Source: CAYQAE01 sp964415445 [NCBI: uncultured archaeon] (GTDB taxonomy: Archaea; CAYQAE01). Taken from it: DNA of 32,090 nucleotides. Position numbers and translations under genes: made by a program. Positions within the stretch are counted from its first letter, which is position 1; each line of letters begins with the position of its first letter. Location: positions 1 to 32,090 of the forward strand of contig CAYQAE010000012.1 in NCBI GenBank assembly GCA_964415445.1, read 5' to 3'. Shown here one piece after another: positions 18,496 to 27,195 of this stretch. The notes under the pieces were generated by a model, which worked only from the letters and a program-made list of their open reading frames with translations, was not told the DNA's origin and did no database searches.

Positions 18496-18503
18496 TATAT
18501 AAA
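18496..18503 (+). promoter_or_regulatory. TATA box of the small Cys-protein gene
   Basis: TATATAAA followed by GG. A start about 25-28 bases downstream would fall near 18526-18530, a few bases before GTG 18534, so the mRNA would be nearly leaderless. Confidence 0.5.
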
Positions 18504-18533
18504 GGTTATAGGCTCAATAAATAGTAATCTCAA

Positions 18534-18713
18534 GTGGGTGTATCGTTTTTGGCAGAAGATTGTTTTGGTAAAATGGCAGCAGTTCAAGATGTGGCAACAG
18601 TATGTGTAAAATGTGAATTATTCAAGCGATGTTGGAGATTATCTATGATTTCCCTAAATAGGGGTATTAGAACAGCTATTTTTGATCTTCAAAATAAATT
18701 TAGGTATTTATAA
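18534..18713 (+). CDS. Small cysteine-rich protein (59 residues)
   Basis: A short gene with GTG 18534 (MGVSFLAEDCFGKM..) or TTG 18549 as start and TAA at 18711-18713. The protein has four cysteines: one in DCFGKM, then CVKCELFKRC, that is C-x2-C-x5-C, followed by a basic helix (RLSMISLNRGIRTAIFD). The CFG...CxxC...C layout looks like a small zinc or iron-sulfur site; similar short CFGxx..CxxCxxxxxC proteins are seen in other prokaryotes, but I know no assigned function. The TATA box with correct spacing and the lack of any alternative in the region support it. It ends 45 bases before tgtA, which has its own TATA box. Confidence 0.6.
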   Translation: MGVSFLAEDCFGKMAAVQDVATVCVKCELFKRCWRLSMISLNRGIRTAIFDLQNKFRYL

Positions 18714-18726
18714 GTTTTTAAAGCTC

Positions 18727-18734
18727 TTTATAAA
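18727..18734 (+). promoter_or_regulatory. TATA box of tgtA, suggesting a leaderless mRNA
   Basis: TTTATAAA centred 28 bases before ATG 18759, which places the predicted start at or next to the ATG; no ribosome-binding site is seen before that ATG. Confidence 0.45.
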
Positions 18735-18758
18735 TTTAATTGAATTTTATATAAATGT

Positions 18759-20342
18759 ATGTTTGAAATTAAAAAACGAGATGGGTTAGGAAGAGTTGGT
18801 TTTTTATCTATTGGAGATAAAACAATAGAAACTCCCATGCTTTTGCCTGTAATTAATCCAAAAAAACAAACTTTGAGTTTAGATAAGATATCTGATATAG
18901 GATATAGGGCCATAATTACAAATTCTTATCTTATTTATAAAAATAATGAACTTAGAGAAAAAATTCAAAATGGGGGAATTCATTCTTATCTAAATTATGA
19001 TGGCATTATATTTACTGATTCTGGATCATATCAGCTTATGAAGTATTCTAAAGATATAACTTATGATATGATTAGTTTTCAAAAGAGTATAAATTCAGAT
19101 GTAATAAATATTGTAGATATTCCTACTTTGCATTCTGCAAATTATTCAAAAGCACAAAAAGATCTAAATATTACCTTAGATAGATCAAAAGATGCTCGAG
19201 CGAGAGTTGATAATTTTATATTAAGTTTAGGTTTGCAAGGGGGATATCACAAAAATTTAAGAGAGCATGCAGCAGAGAAAGTTTCAAAAATAGCAGACAT
19301 TGTAGCGGTAGGTGGGATAGTGCCTCTGATGGAACAATATAAATTTTCAGAATTAATTGATATTTTGGCTTGGTCTTCTCTATCTAGTAATATTTCAAAA
19401 CCAAAACATGCCTTTGGTTTAGGTCATCCTCTATTGATCCCCCTAGCTGTATCTTTGGGATATGATATTTTTGATTCAGCGTCTTATGCCCTTTTTGCAA
19501 GAGAGGGGAGATATCTTACTTCGACTAAAACCCTAAAGTTAGACAAAATGTATTATCTACCTTGCACATGTCCAATATGCCATAAAAATTCTGTTGATGA
19601 GCTTAATAAAGATAGAACACTCCTAGCTCAACATAATTTATATGTATTGATGAATACTATCAAAAAAACAAAAGAAGCAATTTTTGAAGATCGCTTGTAT
19701 GAATTAGTCCAAAGTATTGCAGCTGAAAATCCTTTTTTTAAAAATTTGATTAATCTTCGCAAATTTTCTTCTAGTTTATACAAAAGAGGATCTTTATATA
19801 AAAAAAGTGGTCTATATTTTGTAAATGGTATCTCTGAATTTAGACCTGAAATTAAATTATTTTTAGATCGTCTAAATCGAAGATTTAAACCAAAGGTAGA
19901 TACAAGATTAGTTATTTTAGGTAGTCTTTCAAAACCCTATTCTATGTCAGGATATGATACTATAAAAAATATATTTAGAGAAAATGATTCATATGCTATA
20001 TTTAGTCCTCCATTTGGGATCATACCTTATGAACTTTGGGATATATATCCTGTTTCACATACTATGATATCTGATGTAGATTCTAATTTATTTAAATTTA
20101 CATTAGATAATTCAAAGAGATTTTTGAAAAATTTTAGAGAATATTATAATGAGGTTGTTGTTACAAATGTTTCAAATTCATCTGATAGAAAGCTTGCAGA
20201 TAAATTAGATCTTCCTATTTTGGATAATATTAAACCAGATGGAAATTCAATTGATATATTTGATTTAGAAAAATTTAATTCCATATTTAGATACCAATTT
20301 GGATTTGAATTAGAGATAGATAATTTAAAAATAGAAAAATAA
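18759..20342 (+). CDS. tgtA: Archaeosine tRNA-guanine transglycosylase (catalytic part)
   Basis: Exchanges guanine-15 in the tRNA D loop for preQ0, the first tRNA step to archaeosine. 527 residues: TIM-barrel catalytic domain with D87 in FTDSGSYQL (base recognition) and nucleophile D239 in DIFDSASY; the zinc site C269-x-C271-x2-C274 with H292; then archaeal domains with LVILGSLSKPYS and SPPFGIIPYELWDIYPVSH. The family normally continues into a C-terminal PUA domain. Here a single TAA (20340-20342) stops the frame and the PUA follows in the same frame from GTG 20364, so the protein is split or read through. The catalytic residues are intact. Confidence 0.93.
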   Translation: MFEIKKRDGLGRVGFLSIGDKTIETPMLLPVINPKKQTLSLDKISDIGYRAIITNSYLIYKNNELREKIQNGGIHSYLNYDGIIFTDSGSYQLMKYSKDITYDMISFQKSINSDVINIVDIPTLHSANYSKAQKDLNITLDRSKDARARVDNFILSLGLQGGYHKNLREHAAEKVSKIADIVAVGGIVPLMEQYKFSELIDILAWSSLSSNISKPKHAFGLGHPLLIPLAVSLGYDIFDSASYALFAREGRYLTSTKTLKLDKMYYLPCTCPICHKNSVDELNKDRTLLAQHNLYVLMNTIKKTKEAIFEDRLYELVQSIAAENPFFKNLINLRKFSSSLYKRGSLYKKSGLYFVNGISEFRPEIKLFLDRLNRRFKPKVDTRLVILGSLSKPYSMSGYDTIKNIFRENDSYAIFSPPFGIIPYELWDIYPVSHTMISDVDSNLFKFTLDNSKRFLKNFREYYNEVVVTNVSNSSDRKLADKLDLPILDNIKPDGNSIDIFDLEKFNSIFRYQFGFELEIDNLKIEK

Positions 20343-20363
20343 AAATATAATAAAATAAAAAAT

Positions 20364-20684
20364 GTGTATTATAAAAATGAACTATTTTTTGTAGTTAGAC
20401 CTACTGATGGATTAATTTCTCTTCAAGCGGCAGGTGCAAAATATATTCATAAAAATTCTGATAGATTTAGAGTGCAAATTGATGATGATGTAGTTAATTT
20501 TGCAAAAGAAGGTAAGACTGTTTTTTCAAAATTTGCAAAATCATTAGATAAGAATATTTTACCCAAAGATGAAGTGGTTTTAGTTGACAGTAGGGATAAT
20601 TTTTTAGCTTATGGTAGGTCATATCTTTCGCATGAGGAGATTAATAGTTTTGAAAAAGGCGTGGCTATAAAAAATAGATTGTAA
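20364..20684 (+). CDS. PUA-domain protein, detached C-terminus of archaeosine TGT
   Basis: 106 residues. FRVQIDDDVVNFAKEGKTVF, then FAKSLDKNILPKDEVVLVD and FLAYGRSYLSHEEI with GVAIKNR at the end form a standard PUA fold, which binds the tRNA acceptor end in archaeal TGT and ArcS. It sits in the same reading frame as tgtA, separated by one TAA and seven codons (KYNKIKN). The GTG start has no clear ribosome site. Either it is translated separately and joins TgtA as a subunit, or the stop is recent or read through. Separate catalytic and PUA genes are known in some archaea. Confidence 0.8.
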   Translation: MYYKNELFFVVRPTDGLISLQAAGAKYIHKNSDRFRVQIDDDVVNFAKEGKTVFSKFAKSLDKNILPKDEVVLVDSRDNFLAYGRSYLSHEEINSFEKGVAIKNRL

Positions 20685-20685
20685 A

Positions 20686-21447
20686 TTATATTTCAATTAC
20701 TTTTCCGACTTCTGCAGTTTTTGTTTTGATATTGGTTTTTTTCTCTATATATTCTGCTTCTAATTTAGGATTTGCTTGATACATTTTAGCCCCAAAATGA
20801 GTTATTATTGTTTTTTTTGGTTTTATCTCTTTTAATAATTCAATTGCTTCTTCTGTACACATATGGCCCCTTAATTTTAAATTTTTAGGCCTAGTTAGAG
20901 TTAAAATCAGCAAATCTACATTTTTATGATAATTGTATAAGTCTTTGAAATATTCAGTATCAGTAATGTAGGATATTGATTTTTTTCTAAATTGAAACCT
21001 AAACCCTATTGCTTTTTGATCGCCATGAATAGATTTTGTAGCTTTTATATTGATTCCTTTAATTTCTAAATTATCATCAGGTTTAAGTACATATACATCT
21101 TTGAGTTTTTTTTGATGATATCTTGATATAGGTGAATTAAAATCGTCATTACCATAGATTACAGATTCTGATCCAATTAAGAATCCTTTTTTAGTATTAC
21201 ATCCTCTAGTAATTGCTTCAATTATAACTTCAGCATCATTATAATGGTCAGGATGACAATGGGATACCAAAACCCCATCAAATAGTTTTGGATCTAATTT
21301 ATGTTTATAAGCAAGAAGTAGTGCACCTGGTCCTGGATCTATATGTATTTTTAATTCATCTTCTATTATAAATCCGCCAGTATAACCTAATTGATTATAT
21401 GTGGCCATTCGACCTCCAGCATTGCCTAAAAATATTATTTTTACCAT
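20686..21447 (-). CDS. Metallo-beta-lactamase-fold hydrolase
   Basis: A 253-residue protein with the metal motif H63-x-H65-x-D67-H68 in LVSHCHPDHYND, a further HGD (KSIHGDQKAIGF), D in YITDTEYF and H in IITHFGAKM. The opening KIIFLGNAGGR..TGGFII and DPGPGALLL are typical of RNase Z/PhnP-like enzymes acting on phosphodiesters. The insert with RPKNLKLRGHMCTEEAIELL carries another His. Substrate cannot be told; a nuclease or cyclic phosphodiesterase role is possible. Its stop lies two bases from the PUA gene stop (convergent). Confidence 0.8.
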   Translation of the reverse strand: MVKIIFLGNAGGRMATYNQLGYTGGFIIEDELKIHIDPGPGALLLAYKHKLDPKLFDGVLVSHCHPDHYNDAEVIIEAITRGCNTKKGFLIGSESVIYGNDDFNSPISRYHQKKLKDVYVLKPDDNLEIKGINIKATKSIHGDQKAIGFRFQFRKKSISYITDTEYFKDLYNYHKNVDLLILTLTRPKNLKLRGHMCTEEAIELLKEIKPKKTIITHFGAKMYQANPKLEAEYIEKKTNIKTKTAEVGKVIEI

Positions 21448-21535
21448 TTTTATTCACAAATTTTTCTAAATTTTATAAAAACCATCAAATTTATTAGGCT
21501 AAATTTGGGTATTCAAATAGAGAGGAGGGAATTTA

Positions 21536-22606
21536 ATGTATGAATCTAATCATTCAATAAAATCTGAAAATGAATCTTATAAGTCTTATACTTCTTCAGA
21601 GTCATATGAAGTTTCAGATAGTTCAGATAATATTATAAAAGAAAAAATTATTGTTGTAGGTTGTGGGGGCGCAGGATGTAATACAGTAAATCGTTTATTT
21701 GACACTGATATTCAGAAAACAACTATAATTGGTGTAAATACTGATGCTCAACATCTTAAGTCTATATCTTCTCATAAAAAATTATTGATAGGTGAAGAAA
21801 TAACTAGGGGTTTAGGTGCTGGAAATGATCCTAAATTAGGTGAGTTAGCAGCAAAAGAAAGCGAGCATATTTTAAAAACAGAACTAAAAGAAGCTGATCT
21901 TCTTTTTTTAACTTGTGGATTGGGTGGTGGAACAGGTACAGGTGCTATACCCGTTCTTTCAGAGATAGGAAGAAGAAATGGGGCATTAACTATTGCTATT
22001 GTTACGCTTCCCTTTACAATGGAAGGGAAAAGAAGAGTAAAAAATGCACAAGAGGGTCTTAGAAAACTAAGAGAAAATGTTGATACTGTAGTAATTATCC
22101 CCAATGATCTACTTCTAGATCTACACCCAGACCTGCCTGTAAAAGATGCTTTTAAGAAAGCTGATAAAATTTTAATAAACTCTGTTAGATCAATTTCAGA
22201 TTTAGTGCACAATGCGGGGCTTGTAAATTTAGATTTAGCAGATATCTCCACTGTTATGCAAAAAGGCGATATAGCATTGATATCTGTAGGTGAGGCAGAA
22301 GGAGATAGTAGAGCTCAGGATGCAATTGATCGTGCTCTAAAAAGTCCATTGTTATATCAAGATATTAGTGGAGCAAAGGGTGCATTAATAAATATTTGGG
22401 GTGGGTCATCATTAAAGTTAGCTGAAACTAGAATAATTATAGAAAAAATTTCCAAAGAATTATCTGATAATGCTCAGATGATTTGGGGAACTTGTATAGA
22501 TGAAAATCTTCATAACAAAATAAAAGTGATTATTATAGCTGTAGGGCTTCAAGATAAAGATAATAAATTAAAATCAGATTCAGAAAACATCTTAAAAGAG
22601 GTATAA
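21536..22606 (+). CDS. ftsZ: Cell division GTPase FtsZ
   Basis: A 356-residue tubulin-like GTPase that polymerises at the division site. VVGCGGAGCNTVNRL starts the nucleotide fold, the GTP loop GLGGGTGTGA lies at about 128-137, and the T7-loop region DLADISTVM supplies the catalytic Asp. A Ser/Tyr-rich extension of about 35 residues precedes the core, and the C-terminus stops soon after the fold (GLQDKDNKLKSDSENILKEV) with no evident long tail. GAGGAGGGA precedes the ATG. Position upstream of secE-spt5 is that of the euryarchaeal ftsZ1 type. Confidence 0.96.
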   Translation: MYESNHSIKSENESYKSYTSSESYEVSDSSDNIIKEKIIVVGCGGAGCNTVNRLFDTDIQKTTIIGVNTDAQHLKSISSHKKLLIGEEITRGLGAGNDPKLGELAAKESEHILKTELKEADLLFLTCGLGGGTGTGAIPVLSEIGRRNGALTIAIVTLPFTMEGKRRVKNAQEGLRKLRENVDTVVIIPNDLLLDLHPDLPVKDAFKKADKILINSVRSISDLVHNAGLVNLDLADISTVMQKGDIALISVGEAEGDSRAQDAIDRALKSPLLYQDISGAKGALINIWGGSSLKLAETRIIIEKISKELSDNAQMIWGTCIDENLHNKIKVIIIAVGLQDKDNKLKSDSENILKEV

Positions 22607-22614
22607 ATCTTAAA

Positions 22615-22788
22615 ATGTCTTTAAAAGTCAGATTGAAAAATGCACTTACTAATTACAAAAGGGTTTTAAAGAAGTCCAAAAAGCCTGAATCAGAGGAGTA
22701 TTGGAAAACAAGTAAAATAACTGGTATAGGTATTATAGTAATAGGTGTAATTGGATTTATAATTAAGTTAATAGCATATTATTTATGA
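22615..22788 (+). CDS. secE: Protein translocase subunit SecE/Sec61 gamma
   Basis: 57 residues beginning MSLKVRLKNALTNYKRVLKK. An amphipathic helix carries the conserved KKP(E)SEEYWKTSKI segment, followed by one membrane helix (GIGIIVIGVIGFIIKLI). This is the normal archaeal SecE shape and size; it clamps SecY in the protein-conducting channel. It starts eight bases after ftsZ ends and precedes spt5, the usual archaeal order. Confidence 0.93.
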   Translation: MSLKVRLKNALTNYKRVLKKSKKPESEEYWKTSKITGIGIIVIGVIGFIIKLIAYYL

Positions 22789-22807
22789 GCTAATAAGAGG
22801 CATCCAA

Positions 22808-23248
22808 ATGTATTTGATTGTTAAAACAGCCACAGGTCAAGAAAGAGTAGTTTCGGATCTTATAGCATCAAGATCTACATCAAAATTGTTGAAAATATTT
22901 TCAATAATGTCACCTGCAGCACTCAAAGGATACATTATAGTTGAAGCTGATTCAATTGGTGATGTTGAAGCAGCTATATCTTCGGCTGCACATATAAAAG
23001 GAATATTGCCTGGGCAAGTTCCTTTTAGTGAGATAGAACATTATCTAGAAGAGAAATCAGTATCTATGACAGTTGGAAAAGGTGATACAATAGAACTTAT
23101 AGCAGGCCCATTTAAAGGGGAAAAAGCAAAGGTTGTCAGAACTGAAGAGGCAAAAAATGAGTTAATTGTAGAATTAATTGATGCTACAGTTCCTATCCCT
23201 GTTACAATTCCAGCTGATTCAATAAGAATTATAGAGAGGGTATCTTAA
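22808..23248 (+). CDS. spt5: Transcription elongation factor Spt5 (NusG homologue)
   Basis: 146 residues with an NGN domain (YLIVKTATGQERVVSDLI to about 85, GYIIVEAD, HIKGILPGQVPFSEIEHYL) and a KOW domain (about 90-146: GDTIELIAGPFKGEKAKVVR). It binds RNA polymerase together with Spt4 and aids processivity and coupling to the ribosome. GAGG precedes the ATG. Its TAA abuts the L11 ATG. Confidence 0.96.
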   Translation: MYLIVKTATGQERVVSDLIASRSTSKLLKIFSIMSPAALKGYIIVEADSIGDVEAAISSAAHIKGILPGQVPFSEIEHYLEEKSVSMTVGKGDTIELIAGPFKGEKAKVVRTEEAKNELIVELIDATVPIPVTIPADSIRIIERVS

Positions 23249-23728
23249 ATGGCTAATAGTATTAGAGTATTAGTTGAAGGTGGAAAAGCAACCCCAGCAC
23301 CACCACTTGGTCCAGCATTAGGTCCAATGGGTCTAAATATAGGTAAAGTTGTTGGAGATATTAATCAAAAAACTAAGGAATATGCAGGTATGAAAGTACC
23401 TGTTATTGTGACTGCTGATCCTAAAAATAGAGGAGAATATACGCTTGAGGTAGGAACACCCCCTACAACTGCTTTAGTCCTTAGCTCTCTAAATAAGGAC
23501 AAAGGTGCTCAAAAACCAAAAGAAGAAGTAGTAGGTTCAATAAAAATGGACGATGTTGTAAATATTGCAAAAAGAAAACAAAAAGGCATGATTAATTATA
23601 ATTTAAAAAATGCCGCTAAAGAAGTTGTAGGCACATGTAGAAGCATGGGTGTAAATGTAGATGATAAATTTCCTCAAGATGTAATTGAAGAGATTAATAG
23701 CGGTAAATTTGATAATTTATTTGAGTGA
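23249..23728 (+). CDS. rpl11: 50S ribosomal protein L11
   Basis: 159 residues. The proline-rich N-terminus (VEGGKATPAPPLGPALGPMG) and NIGKVVGDINQKT are the L11 signature; the C-terminal RNA-binding half has VNIAKRKQ, KEVVGTCRSMGVNVDDKFPQDV. It binds the GTPase-associated centre of 23S rRNA at the stalk base. It starts directly after the spt5 stop and its own stop overlaps the ribosome site of rpl1. Confidence 0.97.
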   Translation: MANSIRVLVEGGKATPAPPLGPALGPMGLNIGKVVGDINQKTKEYAGMKVPVIVTADPKNRGEYTLEVGTPPTTALVLSSLNKDKGAQKPKEEVVGSIKMDDVVNIAKRKQKGMINYNLKNAAKEVVGTCRSMGVNVDDKFPQDVIEEINSGKFDNLFE

Positions 23729-23733
23729 AAAAA

Positions 23734-24381
23734 ATGATTCCAAAAGAAGAAATTCAGAAAAAAGTAGAAGAAGCTAAAAAATCAAAGAAGAGAAATTTTA
23801 CTCAGAGAGTTGAATTCATAATTAATTTTAAAGATATTGATCTAAAAAAACCTCAAAACAGGATCAAAACTGAAATAACTCTTCCAAATTCAACAGGTAA
23901 AGATATTAAAGTGGGATTTTTTGCAGATGATGATATGGTCAAAAAAGCAAATGAGGCTGGTGCAGATAAAGTAATTACCAAAAAAGAATTAGATGAGATG
24001 TCAAAAGATCAAAATATTGCTAAATCAACTGCAGAAGAGTATGATTTTTTCCTAGCTCAGTCAACATTGATGTTACAAATTGGTAAATCTTTGGGGCGTA
24101 TATTTGGGCCTAGAGGGAAAATGCCAAAGCCTCTACCTCCAGATGCTGATCCAACAGGATTAATTAATAAATACAAAAATTCAATTAATATTAATATGAA
24201 AACACTACCAATTATTCAAGTCCCTGTAGGTAATGAAAAGGAAGATGATAACAAAATAGCAGAAAATATTGAGACTATATTAAAGACACTTGAGAATCAA
24301 CCGGTCTTTGAGAGAGGTATGAAATCATTTGTAAGTTCTATGTATGTTAAGACTACAATGGGACCTTCAGTTAAGGTGTAG
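23734..24381 (+). CDS. rpl1: 50S ribosomal protein L1
   Basis: 215 residues from ATG 23734 (MIPKEEIQKKVEEAKK); in-frame GTG 23725 is possible, but GAGTGA at 23723-23728 then fits as ribosome site for the ATG. The family block LGRIFGPRGKMPKPLP and the closing SMYVKTTMGPSVKV are clear. It forms the L1 stalk and in archaea often represses its own operon by binding the mRNA leader; I did not find the leader site here. Confidence 0.96.
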   Translation: MIPKEEIQKKVEEAKKSKKRNFTQRVEFIINFKDIDLKKPQNRIKTEITLPNSTGKDIKVGFFADDDMVKKANEAGADKVITKKELDEMSKDQNIAKSTAEEYDFFLAQSTLMLQIGKSLGRIFGPRGKMPKPLPPDADPTGLINKYKNSININMKTLPIIQVPVGNEKEDDNKIAENIETILKTLENQPVFERGMKSFVSSMYVKTTMGPSVKV

Positions 24382-24384
24382 ATT

Positions 24385-25380
24385 ATGGCACATGTAGCAG
24401 AGTGGAAATATAGAGAAGTAGAAGATATTCAGAATTTAGTTGAAGGCTATCCTGTAGTGGGTATTGCTAATATTACTAAAGTTAGATCTTCATATTTTCA
24501 AAAAATAAGACATGAATTGGCAAACAAGGCTAAAATAAAAGTTTCAAAATTATCACTTATCACAAAAGCTTTTGAGAGATCTAAAAATAAAAAATTAAAA
24601 GGCTTATCTGATCATTTTAAGGATCAAGTTGCTTTAATTTTAACTAAAGAAAATCCTTTTAGATTACATAAATTTTTTGAAGATCAAAAAATGGAGGCAG
24701 CTGCAAAAGCAGGTGATGTTTCTCCTAAAGACATAGTTATGCCAAAAGGAGATACAGATTTTCGTCCAGGTCCAATATTGTCTGAATTGCAACAAGCAGG
24801 AGTTAAAGCGAGAATTGAGAGAGGAAAAGTAGTTGTGACTGAAGATTCTACTTTAGTAGCTAGGGGTGAGACAATATCTGAGCAGAAAGCAATGCTTTTG
24901 GATCAACTTGAAATTAAACCTTTAACTATTGGTATATCTTTACTTGCAGCTTATGAAGATGGTGAAATATTCACAAGCGATATTTTGAAAATTGATGAAG
25001 AACAAATTAGGGGTGATTTGGCTTATGCTCACAATAGCACTCTAAATCTTGCATATTATATAAAATATCCTACTTCTGAGACCATAGGTGGTCTTTTATC
25101 TGAAGCATATAATAAGGCAAGAAACTTGGCTTTATATGCTAATATTGTAAATAAATCAACTGTTGATATAATTGTTCAAAAAGCATATAGTCATTTAATA
25201 TCTCTAGCTTCTGAGGTATCTAAAAGAGATCCTTCATTAGTACCTGATCATCTTAAGCCAAAAGAATCTGAATCGAAACAAGAAACTAAGCCAGAAGAGA
25301 AAAAAGAAGATGCGGAAGAAAAAGAATCTAAAGAAGAAGATTCAGAGGAAGTTGGGGGATTAGGTGCATTGTTTGGATAA
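24385..25380 (+). CDS. rpl10: 50S ribosomal protein L10 (acidic stalk protein P0)
   Basis: 331 residues, the long archaeal type. RNA-binding N-terminal domain ([21 protein letters not shown], then [18 protein letters not shown] [11 protein letters not shown]), the archaeal insert ([16 protein letters not shown]), the helical spine that binds L12 dimers, an acidic charged hinge (about 290-320) and the tail GGLGALFG. It begins three bases after rpl1 with GGTGT upstream. Confidence 0.97.
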   Translation: MAHVAEWKYREVEDIQNLVEGYPVVGIANITKVRSSYFQKIRHELANKAKIKVSKLSLITKAFERSKNKKLKGLSDHFKDQVALILTKENPFRLHKFFEDQKMEAAAKAGDVSPKDIVMPKGDTDFRPGPILSELQQAGVKARIERGKVVVTEDSTLVARGETISEQKAMLLDQLEIKPLTIGISLLAAYEDGEIFTSDILKIDEEQIRGDLAYAHNSTLNLAYYIKYPTSETIGGLLSEAYNKARNLALYANIVNKSTVDIIVQKAYSHLISLASEVSKRDPSLVPDHLKPKESESKQETKPEEKKEDAEEKESKEEDSEEVGGLGALFG

Positions 25381-25394
25381 AAGGAGGTTATAAT

Positions 25395-25703
25395 ATGGAA
25401 TATATGTATGCAGCAATGTTACTTCATTCGGCTGGTCAAAAAATAGAAGAAAAAAATCTATCAAGTGTATTGAAAGCTGCTAATGCAGATGTTGATACTG
25501 CAAGAATTAAAGCTTTAGTTAGTGCACTTGAAGATGTAGATATTGAGAAAGCGATAACAACTCAGGCAGTTCCAACTACTGTGGCTGCACAACCAGCACA
25601 GGAAGAAGCTAAACCAGCTGAAGAGAAGAAAGAAGAAAAAGAAGAAGAGAAAAAGGAAGAAGAGGAAGAAGAAATCGGCGGATTGGGAGCTTTATTTGGA
25701 TAA
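25395..25703 (+). CDS. rpl12: 50S ribosomal protein L12 (acidic stalk protein P1)
   Basis: 102 residues. The N-terminal dimerisation helices are [17 protein letters not shown].. to about 60; an Ala/Pro hinge ([14 protein letters not shown]) and a Glu/Lys run follow; the end GGLGALFG is identical to that of L10 and binds elongation factors. A strong AAGGAGGTTA ribosome site suits the multi-copy need for this protein. Last gene of the stalk operon, followed by T runs. Confidence 0.97.
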   Translation: MEYMYAAMLLHSAGQKIEEKNLSSVLKAANADVDTARIKALVSALEDVDIEKAITTQAVPTTVAAQPAQEEAKPAEEKKEEKEEEKKEEEEEEIGGLGALFG

Positions 25704-25723
25704 ATTCCAAATATTGTCCCATA

Positions 25724-25752
25724 TATTTTTATTTTCAACATTTTTTTAATTT
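25724..25752 (+). terminator. T-rich terminator after the ribosomal stalk operon
   Basis: Two T-rich runs (ATTTTTATTTT and TTTTTTTAATTT) follow rpl12 within 50 bases and precede purP, fitting archaeal U-tract termination. Confidence 0.45.
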
Positions 25753-25769
25753 AGTAAAGGTAGTTTTTT

Positions 25770-26924
25770 ATGATAGAGAGAAAAGAGATTTGGGATGTTT
25801 TAAATAATTATGACCTCACAAAAGCAAAAATTGGTGTTTTAGGAAGTCACTCTGCTATAGATACTTGTGATGGGGCAGTAGACGAAGGATTTAAGACAGT
25901 ATGCTATTGTAAGCGAGGCAGAGAAAAAACATATACTCGCTATTTTAGATCAAATCGAGTAGGTAAAAAAGTTATTCGAGGGTGTGTAGATGAAACTGTT
26001 GTTTATTCTTCTTTTAATAAGATGGTAGATAAAAAAGAGCAGAAAAAAATGATAGATAATAATATTTTATTTGTACCTAATCGTTCATTCACTGCTTATT
26101 GTGGAGTTGAGGCAATAGAAGAGAGATTTAAAGTCCCTTTTTTAGGGTCACGTAATTTATTAGCGTCTGAAGAGCGTGGAAGCAAAAAAGATTATTATTG
26201 GTTATTAGATAAGGCAAATCTACCTTATCCTGAAAAAATTGATCATCCCAAAGATATTGATAAACTCTCTATTGTAAAGCTACCTCATGCAAAAAAAAGA
26301 TTAGAAAGAGGTTTCTTTACCGCAGCTAGTTATAAAGAATACAAGGAAAAAGCAGATAATTTGCTAAAAAATGGAGTCATTTTAGAGGAAGATTTAGAAA
26401 AAGCAAGAATTGAAAGATATATTATTGGTCCTGTTTTTAATTTTGATTTTTTTTATTCGCCTATTGAAGAGGAAAATGAAAAAATAGAACTTTTAGGTAT
26501 TGATTGGAGATTTGAAACATCTTTGGATGGCCATGTCAGATTATCTGCACCACAACAGATGACTTTAAATGAAAACCAAATAAATCCTGAATATACTGTT
26601 TGTGGACATAGTGGCGCAACATTGCGGGAGTCATTACTTGAAAAAATATTTGATATTGCTCAAAAATGGGTAGAGGCATCTCAGAAATATTATGATCCTG
26701 GAATTATAGGTCCATTTTGTTTGCAAACCTGTGTTGATAAAGATCTTAACTTCTACATCTATGATGTGGCTCCAAGGATTGGTGGTGGTACTAATTATCA
26801 TCTTATGGTAGGCCACCCTTATGGTAATACTGTGTGGAGAAAAAGGATGAGCACAGGCAGAAGACTTGCTATGGAGCTTAGAAAAGCTATAGATGAAGAT
26901 AAAGTTCATATGATAGTTACTTAG
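25770..26924 (+). CDS. purP: Formate-dependent FAICAR synthetase PurP
   Basis: 384 residues of the archaeal ATP-grasp family that formylates AICAR with formate and ATP in purine synthesis, replacing PurH transformylase. The start of the fold has IGVLGSHSAIDTCDGAVDEG and TVCYCKRGRE; VPFLGSRNLLASEER, FDFFYSPI, GIDWRFETSLDG, the ATP-grasp block IGPFCLQTCVDKDLNFYIYDVAPRI and GGGTNYHLMVGHPYGN follow. Glycine-rich lid residues are less regular than usual (LPHAKKRLERGFF), so a PurP paralogue with altered substrate is possible. AAAGGTAG precedes the ATG. Confidence 0.88.
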   Translation: MIERKEIWDVLNNYDLTKAKIGVLGSHSAIDTCDGAVDEGFKTVCYCKRGREKTYTRYFRSNRVGKKVIRGCVDETVVYSSFNKMVDKKEQKKMIDNNILFVPNRSFTAYCGVEAIEERFKVPFLGSRNLLASEERGSKKDYYWLLDKANLPYPEKIDHPKDIDKLSIVKLPHAKKRLERGFFTAASYKEYKEKADNLLKNGVILEEDLEKARIERYIIGPVFNFDFFYSPIEEENEKIELLGIDWRFETSLDGHVRLSAPQQMTLNENQINPEYTVCGHSGATLRESLLEKIFDIAQKWVEASQKYYDPGIIGPFCLQTCVDKDLNFYIYDVAPRIGGGTNYHLMVGHPYGNTVWRKRMSTGRRLAMELRKAIDEDKVHMIVT

Positions 26925-27037
26925 ATTGTTTGTATTATAAGAGTTATGCTTTTGATAAAATAAAAGAAAAATTATAAGTATAAAAAGGTTTCGCATTATA
27001 ATTTACACAAAACATTAGTATTGTCTTATTAAAGGCT

Positions 27038-27045
27038 TATATAAG
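27038..27045 (+). promoter_or_regulatory. TATA box upstream of tbp
   Basis: TATATAAG preceded by AAAGGCT. It predicts a start near 27066-27070 and hence a leader of about 125 bases before tbp. Confidence 0.45.
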
Positions 27046-27054
27046 TCTAAATCA

Positions 27055-27118
27055 CGTTAAAAGTGGAAATACGGGATTAATAAACATTTTAAAATGTTTT
27101 AACGATCTTTTTAGATCG
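27055..27118 (+). promoter_or_regulatory. Inverted repeats in the tbp leader
   Basis: Three nested or adjacent symmetric elements: CGTTAAAA (27055-27062) with TTTTAACG (27097-27104); a perfect 18-bp palindrome AAACATTTTAAAATGTTT (27082-27099); and hairpin CGATC-TTTTTA-GATCG (27103-27118). They could be a protein site at the promoter or alternative RNA folds in the tbp mRNA leader. Confidence 0.4.
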
Positions 27119-27195
27119 ATGGTGTTAGAATAAGTTTTGGTTTATATCTTTGTATGATATTTAGATGATAAATAAAATTTTGGGTCGTGACAATT

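Noticed and set aside
25297-25700. Glu/Lys-rich repeats shared by L10 and L12 as a mobile or duplicated element
   Set aside because: The acidic hinge and identical GGLGALFG tail are normal for archaeal stalk proteins.
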